The notes under the pieces are model-generated. The model was given only the letters and a program-made list of their open reading frames with translations, was not told where the DNA came from and made no database searches. A DNA stretch of 38,746 bases, taken from assembly GCA_964592125.1 (NCBI GenBank), contig CAZQBV010000015.1:1-38746 (forward strand), in the 5' to 3' direction. Made by a program: the position numbers and the translations under genes. Below, piece after piece: positions 1-7,235 of the stretch. Each line of letters opens with the position of its first letter. Position 1 is the first letter of the stretch. This stretch comes from UBA5399 sp964592125. Lineage in GTDB: Bacteria; Bacillota; Clostridia; Christensenellales; Christensenellaceae.

Positions 1-1
1 G

Positions 2-673
2 TATGCAAAAGCATATGAATCTGATCCCGTTTCCATTTTTGGTGGCATTGTGGCAGCAAACGTGGAAATAGACGAAGCAACTGCTGCTGAAATGAGCAAA
101 ATATTCCTAGAGATTGTGATTGCGCCCTCCTATACAAAAGAGGCGCTGGAAATTTTCAAGCAGAAGAAGAATCTTCGTGTGCTGCGGCTTGCGGAACTTT
201 CGGCAAAACTGCCAGCCACAGCCTATGACGCGAAAAAGGTGCAGGGCGGTATGCTGATACAGGATGTGAACCGAAAACTGCTGGATGGGGAACTAAAGGT
301 GGTAACCAAGCGCCAGCCCACTGAGGCAGAGCTGAAGGACATGGAATTTGGCTTTAAAGTGGTGAAACACACCAAGTCCAATGGCATTGTGATAGCGAAA
401 GATAGGGGTACGCTGGGTGTTGGCCCAGGGCAGACCAACCGCATTTGGGCGGCGGAAATGGCTCTGGAACGCAGCGGTGAATTTGCAAAGGGTGCTATTA
501 TGGCTTCGGATGCATTCTTCCCATTTGACGATTGTGTGGAAGTGGCGGCCAAGGCGGGCATTACGGCAATCATTCAACCGGGAGGCTCTATACGGGATGA
601 GGATTCCATTAAAAAATGTGATGAATACGGCATAGCTATGGTATTCACAGGCATTCGGCATTTCAAACATTAA
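2..673 (+). CDS. purH: PurH, bifunctional AICAR transformylase/IMP cyclohydrolase (C-terminal part)
   Basis: The gene enters from the left edge: the frame is open from base 2, so 223 C-terminal residues of a protein usually a little over 500 residues long are present. The visible part belongs to the AICAR transformylase domain, which moves the formyl group of 10-formyl-THF to AICAR before ring closure to IMP, the last two steps of purine synthesis. Diagnostic stretches are SDPVSIFGG at the edge, GGMLIQD, VKHTKSNGIVIAKD with the Lys-His pair of the active site, GVGPGQTNR, ASDAFFPFDD, and the C-terminal IIQPGGSIRD and VFTGIRHF. purD follows 16 bases downstream behind a GGGGAG ribosome binding site, so this is the tail of a pur operon. 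The IMP cyclohydrolase domain lies outside the window. Confidence 0.97.
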   Translation, partial: YAKAYESDPVSIFGGIVAANVEIDEATAAEMSKIFLEIVIAPSYTKEALEIFKQKKNLRVLRLAELSAKLPATAYDAKKVQGGMLIQDVNRKLLDGELKVVTKRQPTEAELKDMEFGFKVVKHTKSNGIVIAKDRGTLGVGPGQTNRIWAAEMALERSGEFAKGAIMASDAFFPFDDCVEVAAKAGITAIIQPGGSIRDEDSIKKCDEYGIAMVFTGIRHFKH

Positions 674-689
674 TCTACTGGGGAGACGC

Positions 690-1946
690 ATGAAGAAAGT
701 ACTGATAGTGGGCGGCGGCGGAAGAGAGCATGCCATTGCCTGGAAACTGAAACAAAGCAAAGAAGAGGTGGAGCTTTACTGTGCGCCGGGAAATGGCGGT
801 ATTGCACAGCTGGCTACCTGCATAGATATAAAGGCCACTGATGTAGCGGCAATTGTGAACTGGGCAAAGCGGAATGCAGTGGATTTGGTGTTTGTGGCAC
901 CGGATGACCCGCTTTCCATGGGCATGGTGGATGCATTGCAAAAAGAAGGCATTCGTGCATTTGGCCCCACGCAGGCAGCCGCGGAAATAGAATGGTCCAA
1001 AGCATATTCCAAGAAACTGATGCAAAAATATGACATCCCCACTGCAGGTTTTGCTGCATTTGAGGATGTGGACGAGGCACTGGCATACCTGAAAGACGCT
1101 ACATTGCCCATTGTGGTGAAAGCAGATGGGCTGGCTCTGGGCAAAGGTGTGTTGATTTGCGAAACACAGCAGCAGGCGCAGCAGGCCATTCAGGATATTA
1201 TGGTGGGCAGGCAGTTTGGAGATGCAGGCAAAAGAGTGGTGATAGAAGAATTCATAGCTGGGCCGGAGGTTTCGGTACTGGCCTTTTGCGATGGAAACAC
1301 GATACGCCCCATGCTTTCCGCACAGGATCACAAACGTGCCTATGACAATGACGAAGGGCTGAATACAGGCGGCATGGGTACATTTTCGCCCTCGCCCAAG
1401 TATACCAAAGAAGTGCAGGCCTTTTGTGAAAAAGAGATATTTCAAAAAACGGTGGATGCGCTGAACCACGAAGGCAGGCCGTTCAAGGGTGTGATATTCT
1501 TTGGCCTAATGCTAACAGAGGATGGCCCGAAGGTGCTGGAATACAACGCGCGGCTGGGTGACCCGGAAGTGCAGAGTGTGTTTATGTTGCTGGAAACAGA
1601 TCTGCTGGATATACTGGATGCGGTGATAGATGGAACACTGGACAAGCTGGAACTACAGTGGAAAGAGGGAAGTGCAGTGTGCGTGGTGCTGGCCTCCGGC
1701 GGCTACCCCGGCAGCTACGAAACGAGCAGGGAAATTACCGGGCTGGAGGCTGTGGATGGTGACGTGGTGGTGTTCCACGCGGGCACAAGGCAGGAAAACG
1801 GAAAGCTGGTGACGGCTGGCGGCCGTGTGTTGGGTGTAACTGCGGTGGGCGACAGCATAGAGGCTGCGCGTGAGAAAGCCTACCGAAATGTGCAAAACAT
1901 TCACTTTGACGGTGCTTTTTGTCGCAAGGATATCGGCATAAAATAA
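690..1946 (+). CDS. purD: PurD, phosphoribosylamine-glycine ligase (GAR synthetase)
   Basis: The 418-residue protein has normal length for GAR synthetase, the ATP-grasp enzyme that joins glycine to phosphoribosylamine in the second step of purine synthesis. It opens with the GGGGREHAIAWKL signature. The ATP-grasp core follows, with VVKADGLALGKGV near residue 145, AQDHKRAYDNDEG and NTGGMG near 215-230, and the metal-binding EYNARLGDPE near 285. The C-terminal region VVLASGGYPG...AGTR matches the family. The ATG at 690 is preceded by TGGGGAG at good spacing. It is the last gene of the purine operon, since a terminator hairpin starts 22 bases after its stop. Confidence 0.97.
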   Translation: MKKVLIVGGGGREHAIAWKLKQSKEEVELYCAPGNGGIAQLATCIDIKATDVAAIVNWAKRNAVDLVFVAPDDPLSMGMVDALQKEGIRAFGPTQAAAEIEWSKAYSKKLMQKYDIPTAGFAAFEDVDEALAYLKDATLPIVVKADGLALGKGVLICETQQQAQQAIQDIMVGRQFGDAGKRVVIEEFIAGPEVSVLAFCDGNTIRPMLSAQDHKRAYDNDEGLNTGGMGTFSPSPKYTKEVQAFCEKEIFQKTVDALNHEGRPFKGVIFFGLMLTEDGPKVLEYNARLGDPEVQSVFMLLETDLLDILDAVIDGTLDKLELQWKEGSAVCVVLASGGYPGSYETSREITGLEAVDGDVVVFHAGTRQENGKLVTAGGRVLGVTAVGDSIEAAREKAYRNVQNIHFDGAFCRKDIGIK

Positions 1947-1967
1947 TATTAACTAAAAGCAAGAGAT

Positions 1968-2003
1968 AACCCCTTGAAAGAGAGCAAAATTTGAGGGGTT
2001 TTT
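1968..2003 (+). terminator. Rho-independent terminator of the purine operon
   Basis: AACCCCT (1968-1974) pairs with AGGGGTT (1994-2000), can extend inward by G-U pairs, and runs into five T (1999-2003). It follows purD by 22 bases and separates purH-purD from the topoisomerase operon. Confidence 0.75.
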
Positions 2004-2089
2004 ATGTAGATATATGATTTGATCTGTGGAGATGTTTTGCGTGAAAGATGGTAAAAATACAAACTGTGTATATCATGTGGTGGTATTTG

Positions 2090-2098
2090 TGATATAAT
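2090..2098 (+). promoter_or_regulatory. Extended -10 promoter of the topoisomerase operon
   Basis: TG-A-TATAAT (2090-2098) is a perfect extended -10 element. No convincing -35 hexamer lies 16-18 bases upstream. The same TTGTGATATAAT core recurs at 15859-15870 before yicC. The start of transcription would be near 2105, leaving a leader of about 80 bases. Confidence 0.6.
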
Positions 2099-2120
2099 AG
2101 TACAGGATATAGTATAGGGA

Positions 2121-2167
2121 TTGCGTAGTGTCCGGCGAGGTTGTGATGGGACGCTGTGTGGTTTTTT
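2121..2167 (+). terminator. Possible attenuator hairpin in the topoisomerase operon leader
   Basis: Bases 2121-2133 can pair with 2149-2161: a solid AGTGTCC/GGACGCT core with one G-U pair, extended by a mostly G-U outer stem. It is followed at once by six T (2162-2167). It lies between the promoter and the start codon, where a terminator would act as an attenuator. Half the pairs are wobble pairs, so stability is uncertain. Confidence 0.3.
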
Positions 2168-2184
2168 GATGTTTGGAGGATGGA

Positions 2185-4158
2185 ATGGGTAAGACATATA
2201 CGGCGGGCGATATACAGGTGTTGGAAGGACTGGATGCCATACGGCGGCGACCAGGTATGTATATTGGCACCACCAGCACACGTGGGCTACATCATCTTTT
2301 GTGGGAGATTGTAGACAATAGCATAGACGAAGCGGCAAATGGATTTGCCAACAAGCTGCAGGTAACGCTGCATGCGGATCATTCTGTAACGGTGGAAGAC
2401 AACGGCAGGGGCATACCCACAGGCCTGCACCCAGAGCTGAAGGTTTCGGGTGTGGAAGTGGTATTCACACAGGTTCATGCAGGTGGCAAGTTTAATAACG
2501 ACAATTATGCATATTCGGGAGGCCTGCACGGTGTGGGTGCTTCTGTGGTGAATGCGCTTTCCAAATGGGTGAAGGTGGAGATTTATCAGGATAAAAAGGC
2601 ATTTTATCAGGAATATGAAACCAAGGTGGATGCCAAAGGCAAAATGCAGGTGGGGCGGCCATTGGCACCGCTGTGCGAAGTGGGTGAAACCAGAAAACAG
2701 GGCAGTAAAATAACCTTTTTACCGGACGATACCGTATTTGATGACATAGAAATGAACTATGATACCGTGAAGCGCCGTCTTCGGGAGCTGGCCTTTTTAA
2801 CAAAAGGGCTGAAGATATTGCTGACGGATGAACGCAGACTGGTGAATGGAAGACCCAAAACAGTTAGCTATGAATTTGTGGGCGGCATTGTGGACTATGT
2901 GCTGTATTTGAATAAAGATAAATCGCCATTGCATGAGGCGCCCATATTAATAGAGGGTAGTAGAAACGACATTCTGGTTAGCATAGCCATGCAATACAAT
3001 AGCAGCTATAACGAGAGCATTTTTTCTTATGTGAATAACATACCCACTACCGAGGGCGGCGCACATGAAACAGGATTTAAAGCGGCGCTGACGAAAGTGA
3101 TGAACGAGTATGCCCGCAGCGCAAACTTGCTGAAAGAGAAAGAAGCCAACTTGAATGGGGAAGATTTTCGGGAAGGCCTGTGTGCTGTGATTAACATAAA
3201 GATGAAAAATGTGCAGTTTGAAGGGCAAACCAAAACCAAGCTGGGCAATTCCGAGGCAAGGGTGGCTGTGGATGCCATTGTGACAGAGCAACTGACTGCC
3301 TACATGGCAGACCTGAATAACACACAAGTTTCTTCGAAGATTGTGGAAAAGGCCATTGTGGCGGCACATGTGCGGGAGGCAGCACGCAAGGCCAAAAAGA
3401 TGGAGCGTACCAAAAGCAAGATGGACAAAACGCCACTGGTGGGAAAACTTTCGGCATGTACTGGCAGAAGCCCGGAAAAAAACGAACTGTTTATTGTGGA
3501 GGGCGACAGTGCAGGCGGCAGTGCCAAGCAGGGACGAGACAGGCGCTTCCAAGGAATACTGCCACTGAGGGGAAAGCCGCTGAATGTGGAAAAAAAACGC
3601 ATAGACCAAGTGCTGGCGAATGAAGAATTTCGCTCTATTATTACGGCACTGGGAGCCGGCTTTGACGATAGCTTTAACATAGAAAATTTGAAGTACCATA
3701 AGATAGTGATACTGGCGGATGCAGACCAAGACGGTGCGCACATTCGTGCCATATTGATTACATTCTTTTACCGCTATTTTAGGGAGCTGATTACCGATGG
3801 ACACTTGTTTATTGGGCGTCCGCCATTGTACAAAATAGAAAAAGGAAAAAAAATACTGTATGCCTATAACGACAGGCAACTGGAAAAAGCGCAGAATGAG
3901 CTGGGGAAAGGCGCAAACGTACAGCGTTATAAGGGGCTGGGGGAAATGAACCCCGAGCAGCTTTGGGAAACCACAATGGATCCGGAAAAGCGCTCGCTAA
4001 TACGTGTGACAATAGACGACCTAGCGGGTGTGGAGGAGATTGTGACCACGCTGATGGGTGATAGCGTAGAGCCACGCAAGCTGTTTATCAGCGAGCACGC
4101 CAATTTTAACAAACAGGACAATTTCGAGGTAGTAAATGAGCAAGCAGAAACAGATTGA
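2185..4158 (+). CDS. Type IIA DNA topoisomerase subunit B (GyrB/ParE family)
   Basis: This is the ATPase/TOPRIM subunit that partners the next gene. The GHKL ATPase motifs are EIVDNSIDEA, VEDNGRGIPTG and GLHGVGASVVNALS in the first 130 residues. The transducer contains EGQTKTKLGNSEAR. The TOPRIM domain has FIVEGDSAGGSAKQGRDRR and ILADADQDGAHIR, and the C-terminus has RYKGLGEMNPEQLWETTMDP. I chose ATG 2185 (657 residues) because GGAGG at 2175-2179 sits 5 bases upstream; an in-frame TTG at 2173 would overlap that site. The QTKTKLGN stretch is gyrase-like, but the partner lacks a GyrA box and there is no dnaA, dnaN or recF nearby. It may therefore be the topoisomerase IV pair (parE) rather than gyrB. 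Family certain, subtype not. Confidence 0.95.
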   Translation: MGKTYTAGDIQVLEGLDAIRRRPGMYIGTTSTRGLHHLLWEIVDNSIDEAANGFANKLQVTLHADHSVTVEDNGRGIPTGLHPELKVSGVEVVFTQVHAGGKFNNDNYAYSGGLHGVGASVVNALSKWVKVEIYQDKKAFYQEYETKVDAKGKMQVGRPLAPLCEVGETRKQGSKITFLPDDTVFDDIEMNYDTVKRRLRELAFLTKGLKILLTDERRLVNGRPKTVSYEFVGGIVDYVLYLNKDKSPLHEAPILIEGSRNDILVSIAMQYNSSYNESIFSYVNNIPTTEGGAHETGFKAALTKVMNEYARSANLLKEKEANLNGEDFREGLCAVINIKMKNVQFEGQTKTKLGNSEARVAVDAIVTEQLTAYMADLNNTQVSSKIVEKAIVAAHVREAARKAKKMERTKSKMDKTPLVGKLSACTGRSPEKNELFIVEGDSAGGSAKQGRDRRFQGILPLRGKPLNVEKKRIDQVLANEEFRSIITALGAGFDDSFNIENLKYHKIVILADADQDGAHIRAILITFFYRYFRELITDGHLFIGRPPLYKIEKGKKILYAYNDRQLEKAQNELGKGANVQRYKGLGEMNPEQLWETTMDPEKRSLIRVTIDDLAGVEEIVTTLMGDSVEPRKLFISEHANFNKQDNFEVVNEQAETD

Positions 4159-6580
4159 GTTTGATGAGCATATTATAGACACGGCACTGGATGAGGTGAT
4201 GCACGCTTCGTACATGACCTACGCAGAGTATGTAATTATGGAACGTGCGCTGCCCCGTGTGGAGGATGGGCTGAAGCCTGTGCAACGGCGTATACTATAT
4301 ACCCTGCATGAGCTGGGTATTACGCCGGACAAGCCCTACAAAAAATCTGCAAGGATTGTGGGCGACTGCCTGGGCAAGTATCACCCCCACGGTGACAGCA
4401 GCGTGTACGAGGCTATGGTGCGTCTATCCCAAAACTTTGCTATGCGCATGCCATTGGTGGATGGGCATGGCAACTTTGGCTCTATAGATGGCGACAGCGC
4501 TGCCGCCATGCGTTACACAGAGGCGAGAATGTCGCCACTGGCACTGGAAATGCTGCGCGACATGAACAAGGACACGGTGGCCTTCCGCCCCAACTTTGAC
4601 GATACGGAACGCGAACCCGATATGTTGCCCGCCCGCTACCCCAATTTGCTGGTGAATGGCGCTTCCGGTATTGCGGTGGGGTTGGCCACCAATATTCCGC
4701 CACATAATTTGGGTGAAGTGGTGGATGGTGTGATAAAACGCATAGAGAACCCGGATTGTTCCCTAAAAGACGTGATGAAGCACATCAAGGGACCGGACTT
4801 TCCCACAGGTGGATATTTGCTGGCGGGGGATGGACTGTTGACGGCCTATGAAACGGGACGCGGCAAGGTGCAAATGCGTGCAAAGGCACATTTTGAGCAA
4901 CAAAAAAATGGCAAAACATCCATTGTGATAACTGAAATGCCATACGAGACAAAAAAATCCTCTCTATTGGAAAAGATACTGGCCATTAGTGAGGGGCGCA
5001 AGGAAATTTTTAGTGCAATAGATGATATTCGTGATGAATCTGACCGCGAAGGCATGCGCGCCGTGGTGGAGGTGAAAAAAGGCCACGATGCGGAAAAAAT
5101 ATTGAATTTGCTGTATAAATATTCCGAACTGCAGGCTACCTTTGGCATTAATATGATGGTGATTGCGGATGGCGCGCCCAAGCAACTGGGGCTGCTTCCC
5201 ATAATAGATTACTATATAGGCCATCAGAAAAATGTGGTAACGCGGCGCACGCAATATGACCTGGAAAAGGCGGAAAAGCGCGAGCATATTTTGCAGGGGC
5301 TGATGATTGCGGTGCGCAATATTGACGAAGTGATTCGCATTATTCGGGCTGCGAAAAACAGCGAAGCTGCAAAGAGAGAACTGATGCATGTGTTTGACCT
5401 AACGGGAATTCAGGCACAGGCCATACTGGATATGCGGCTGGCGCGGCTGACCAATTTGGAAGTGGAGCTGCTGGAGAAGGAATACAAAGAAGTACTGGCG
5501 TTGATTGCGTACCTAAAATCTATATTGGGCTCTGAATCCAAACTGTTGGAAGTGATAAAGACAGAACTACAGGATGTGCGCAAGAAATATGCAGACAAAC
5601 GCCGCACGCAAATTTTGGATGAACAGAATGCAGCGATAGAGATAGACGAGAGCGAATTTGTGGTTTCGGAAGATTGCACTGTGGTGCTGACACGCGGGGG
5701 CAACCTGAAGCGTATGACGCAAAAGGCATTACAAAAGGGACTGGAAGCCAATGAGATAGAAGAAAAACACAAGCCTGCGTTGTTGGTTTCTGCCAATACA
5801 GCACAAAAGCTGTACATTTTTACCAATTTGGGAAATATGTACATGCTGCCGGTGGAGACTGTGCCGGAAGCGCGTATCAAAGATGCGGGAAAATCTTTAA
5901 CGGCGCTGATGAGTGGCGTGGAAGCGGGCGAGGAAATACTGAATATACTGGTGAAAGACAATTTCAAGGCAGGGTTGCTGTATTTTGTAACTGCGGGAGG
6001 GCTGGTGAAAGCCACCCAAGCCAGCGAGTTTGATGTGCGAAAATCTAAAATTATGGCCTGCGGCCTGCGGGAAGGTGACGCTTTGCTGTATGCCAAGCCA
6101 GACGATACCTCTGCAACGAATATGCTGTTTATCACTTCGGATGGTATGTCGATTAATATTAGAAAAGACAGTATCTCTACAATGGGCAGAAGCGGCAAGG
6201 GAGTGGGCGCCATAAAGCTGGGCAAAAATGCCAAGCTGGTGCTGGCGGAGCAAATTGCCACGGGGCAGGAGGCAATGGTTCTGCTGATGACAGAGAAGGG
6301 CTATGCCAAGCAAACGCCACTGGCGGAATTTGAAGAGCAGGGCAGAAATGGAAAAGGCCTGAAAGCCTACAATATGGTACCGGCGGTGGGAAGATGCATT
6401 GCCGGGGCATTGCTGCTGAGTGAAATTTCCAAGGTGACCACTGTACAAAAATCGGGTGACATGGAGAAGTTGACAACGGACACCATACCCATAGACGAGC
6501 GTAATACCAAGGGTGAGCAGGTGGTGCTGGCACTGTTGGGCAACGATGTGGAGAAGCTGTATAAAAACATATTTGACTGA
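4136..6580 (+). CDS. Type IIA DNA topoisomerase subunit A (GyrA/ParC family)
   Basis: The 814-residue breakage-reunion subunit overlaps the B-subunit gene by 23 bases and has its own ribosome site (CGAGGT, 4125-4130). The N-terminal domain is canonical: LKPVQRRILYTLHELG, SARIVGDCLGKYHPHGDSSVYEAM, and the catalytic tyrosine Y127 in AAMRYTEARM. The quinolone-determining positions read S88 and E92, the usual sensitive state. The C-terminal beta-pinwheel starts near residue 505. Its first blade lacks the Q(R/K)RGGKG GyrA box that wraps DNA for negative supercoiling. Only degenerate echoes appear in later blades (GRSGKGVG near 685, QGRNGKG near 735). This favours a topoisomerase IV-like decatenase (parC), though sequence reading alone cannot exclude a divergent gyrA. 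Confidence 0.95.
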   Translation: MSKQKQIEFDEHIIDTALDEVMHASYMTYAEYVIMERALPRVEDGLKPVQRRILYTLHELGITPDKPYKKSARIVGDCLGKYHPHGDSSVYEAMVRLSQNFAMRMPLVDGHGNFGSIDGDSAAAMRYTEARMSPLALEMLRDMNKDTVAFRPNFDDTEREPDMLPARYPNLLVNGASGIAVGLATNIPPHNLGEVVDGVIKRIENPDCSLKDVMKHIKGPDFPTGGYLLAGDGLLTAYETGRGKVQMRAKAHFEQQKNGKTSIVITEMPYETKKSSLLEKILAISEGRKEIFSAIDDIRDESDREGMRAVVEVKKGHDAEKILNLLYKYSELQATFGINMMVIADGAPKQLGLLPIIDYYIGHQKNVVTRRTQYDLEKAEKREHILQGLMIAVRNIDEVIRIIRAAKNSEAAKRELMHVFDLTGIQAQAILDMRLARLTNLEVELLEKEYKEVLALIAYLKSILGSESKLLEVIKTELQDVRKKYADKRRTQILDEQNAAIEIDESEFVVSEDCTVVLTRGGNLKRMTQKALQKGLEANEIEEKHKPALLVSANTAQKLYIFTNLGNMYMLPVETVPEARIKDAGKSLTALMSGVEAGEEILNILVKDNFKAGLLYFVTAGGLVKATQASEFDVRKSKIMACGLREGDALLYAKPDDTSATNMLFITSDGMSINIRKDSISTMGRSGKGVGAIKLGKNAKLVLAEQIATGQEAMVLLMTEKGYAKQTPLAEFEEQGRNGKGLKAYNMVPAVGRCIAGALLLSEISKVTTVQKSGDMEKLTTDTIPIDERNTKGEQVVLALLGNDVEKLYKNIFD

Positions 6581-6672
6581 GCAAGCTGGCAAGACGACAA
6601 GCGAAGCCAGAGGTGAAAAATACCGCATGAATGTGCATTTGGCAGGTTGCTATTTCTTTTCGTGTGCTAATG

Positions 6673-6681
6673 TGTTAAAAT
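6673..6681 (+). promoter_or_regulatory. Candidate promoter of yerC (extended -10)
   Basis: TG-T-TAAAAT (6673-6681) resembles an extended -10. The best upstream hexamer, TTGCTA at 6647-6652, is 23 bases away, too far for a normal -35. A TTGACA at 6704-6709 has no matching -10. Spacer 6581-6776 shows nothing else. Confidence 0.35.
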
Positions 6682-6776
6682 AGTAAGAGACAGTTGGTTG
6701 TTATTGACAAAGGAATCTTCTTTTTTCCAGCGTAAAAGCAAGGCCAATAATTTTGCAACAGGCTATGAGGTAACAT

Positions 6777-7070
6777 ATGTATGACTCGAAATTACGATCT
6801 GTAGATTTAAACGACTTGTTTGAGGCGGTGTTGTCTCTTGAAAATGAGGAAGAGTGCTATATGTTTTTTGAAGACCTGTGCACCATTTCTGAATTGAACG
6901 CAATTTCACAACGGTACAAGGTTGCCAGATTGCTGAGCAAAAAGATTACCTCCCATGCCATAGCAGAGGAAACAGGCGCATCCACGGCGACCATTTCGCG
7001 CGTGAACCGCTGCCTGAATTATGGTGCGGGTGGCTATCAGCTTGCAATTAAGCGAAACAACATGGAATAG
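6777..7070 (+). CDS. yerC: YerC/YecD family TrpR-related DNA-binding protein
   Basis: This 97-residue protein belongs to the TrpR-like YerC/YecD family. Characteristic stretches are LFEAVLSLENEEECYMFFEDLCT, ISELNAISQRYKVARLL, and the helix-turn-helix ITSHAIAEETGASTATISRVNRCLNYG at about residues 58-84. The family is a helical DNA-binding fold without a firmly established ligand or regulon. ATG 6777 follows GAGG (6767-6770) at 6 bases. In Bacillus the orthologue sits beside pcrB-pcrA-ligA, and here pcrA and ligA follow directly without pcrB, which supports the assignment. Confidence 0.92.
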   Translation: MYDSKLRSVDLNDLFEAVLSLENEEECYMFFEDLCTISELNAISQRYKVARLLSKKITSHAIAEETGASTATISRVNRCLNYGAGGYQLAIKRNNME

Positions 7071-7142
7071 TTGGTTTCGTTAAGCATAATATCTTAAAGC
7101 ATAGTATATATTTATGAAATAAAGTATGTAGTTATGAGATAT

Positions 7143-7151
7143 TGGTACAAT
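7143..7151 (+). promoter_or_regulatory. Candidate promoter of pcrA-ligA
   Basis: TG-G-TACAAT (7143-7151) is an extended -10 match in the 165-base gap between yerC and pcrA. No good -35 is visible. Transcription would begin near 7158, ahead of the short leader frame at 7188. Confidence 0.35.
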
Positions 7152-7180
7152 TTAATTTCTTTTGCTTTGTTTGGCTCCAC

Positions 7181-7233
7181 AAGGCAAATGGTTCTTCTTA
7201 GATCGATGTTGAGCTGGAAAGGCAAATGGTTCT
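7181..7233 (+). repeat. 15-bp direct repeat upstream of pcrA
   Basis: AAGGCAAATGGTTCT occurs at 7181-7195 and again at 7219-7233, 38 bases apart. The second copy ends three bases before the pcrA ATG. Each copy carries an AAGG that could act as a weak ribosome site. The pair brackets the in-frame mini-ORF at 7188. Confidence 0.8.
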
Positions 7234-7235
7234 GA
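7188..7235 (+). CDS. Possible 15-codon leader peptide abutting pcrA
   Basis: An ATG at 7188 opens a 15-codon frame (MVLLRSMLSWKGKWF) whose TGA at 7233-7235 touches the pcrA ATG at 7236, in the same reading frame. pcrA has only a weak ribosome site of its own (GGAAAGG, 7216-7222, 13 bases away), so ribosomes ending here could restart on pcrA. The start has only AAGG 3 bases upstream, too close to be ideal. It may simply be chance sequence. Confidence 0.25.
   Translation: MVLLRSMLSWKGKWF

Noticed and set aside
6586..6610. CTGGC/GCCAG inverted repeat after the A-subunit gene as a terminator
   Set aside because: Only 5 bp, a 15-base loop and no T-run.
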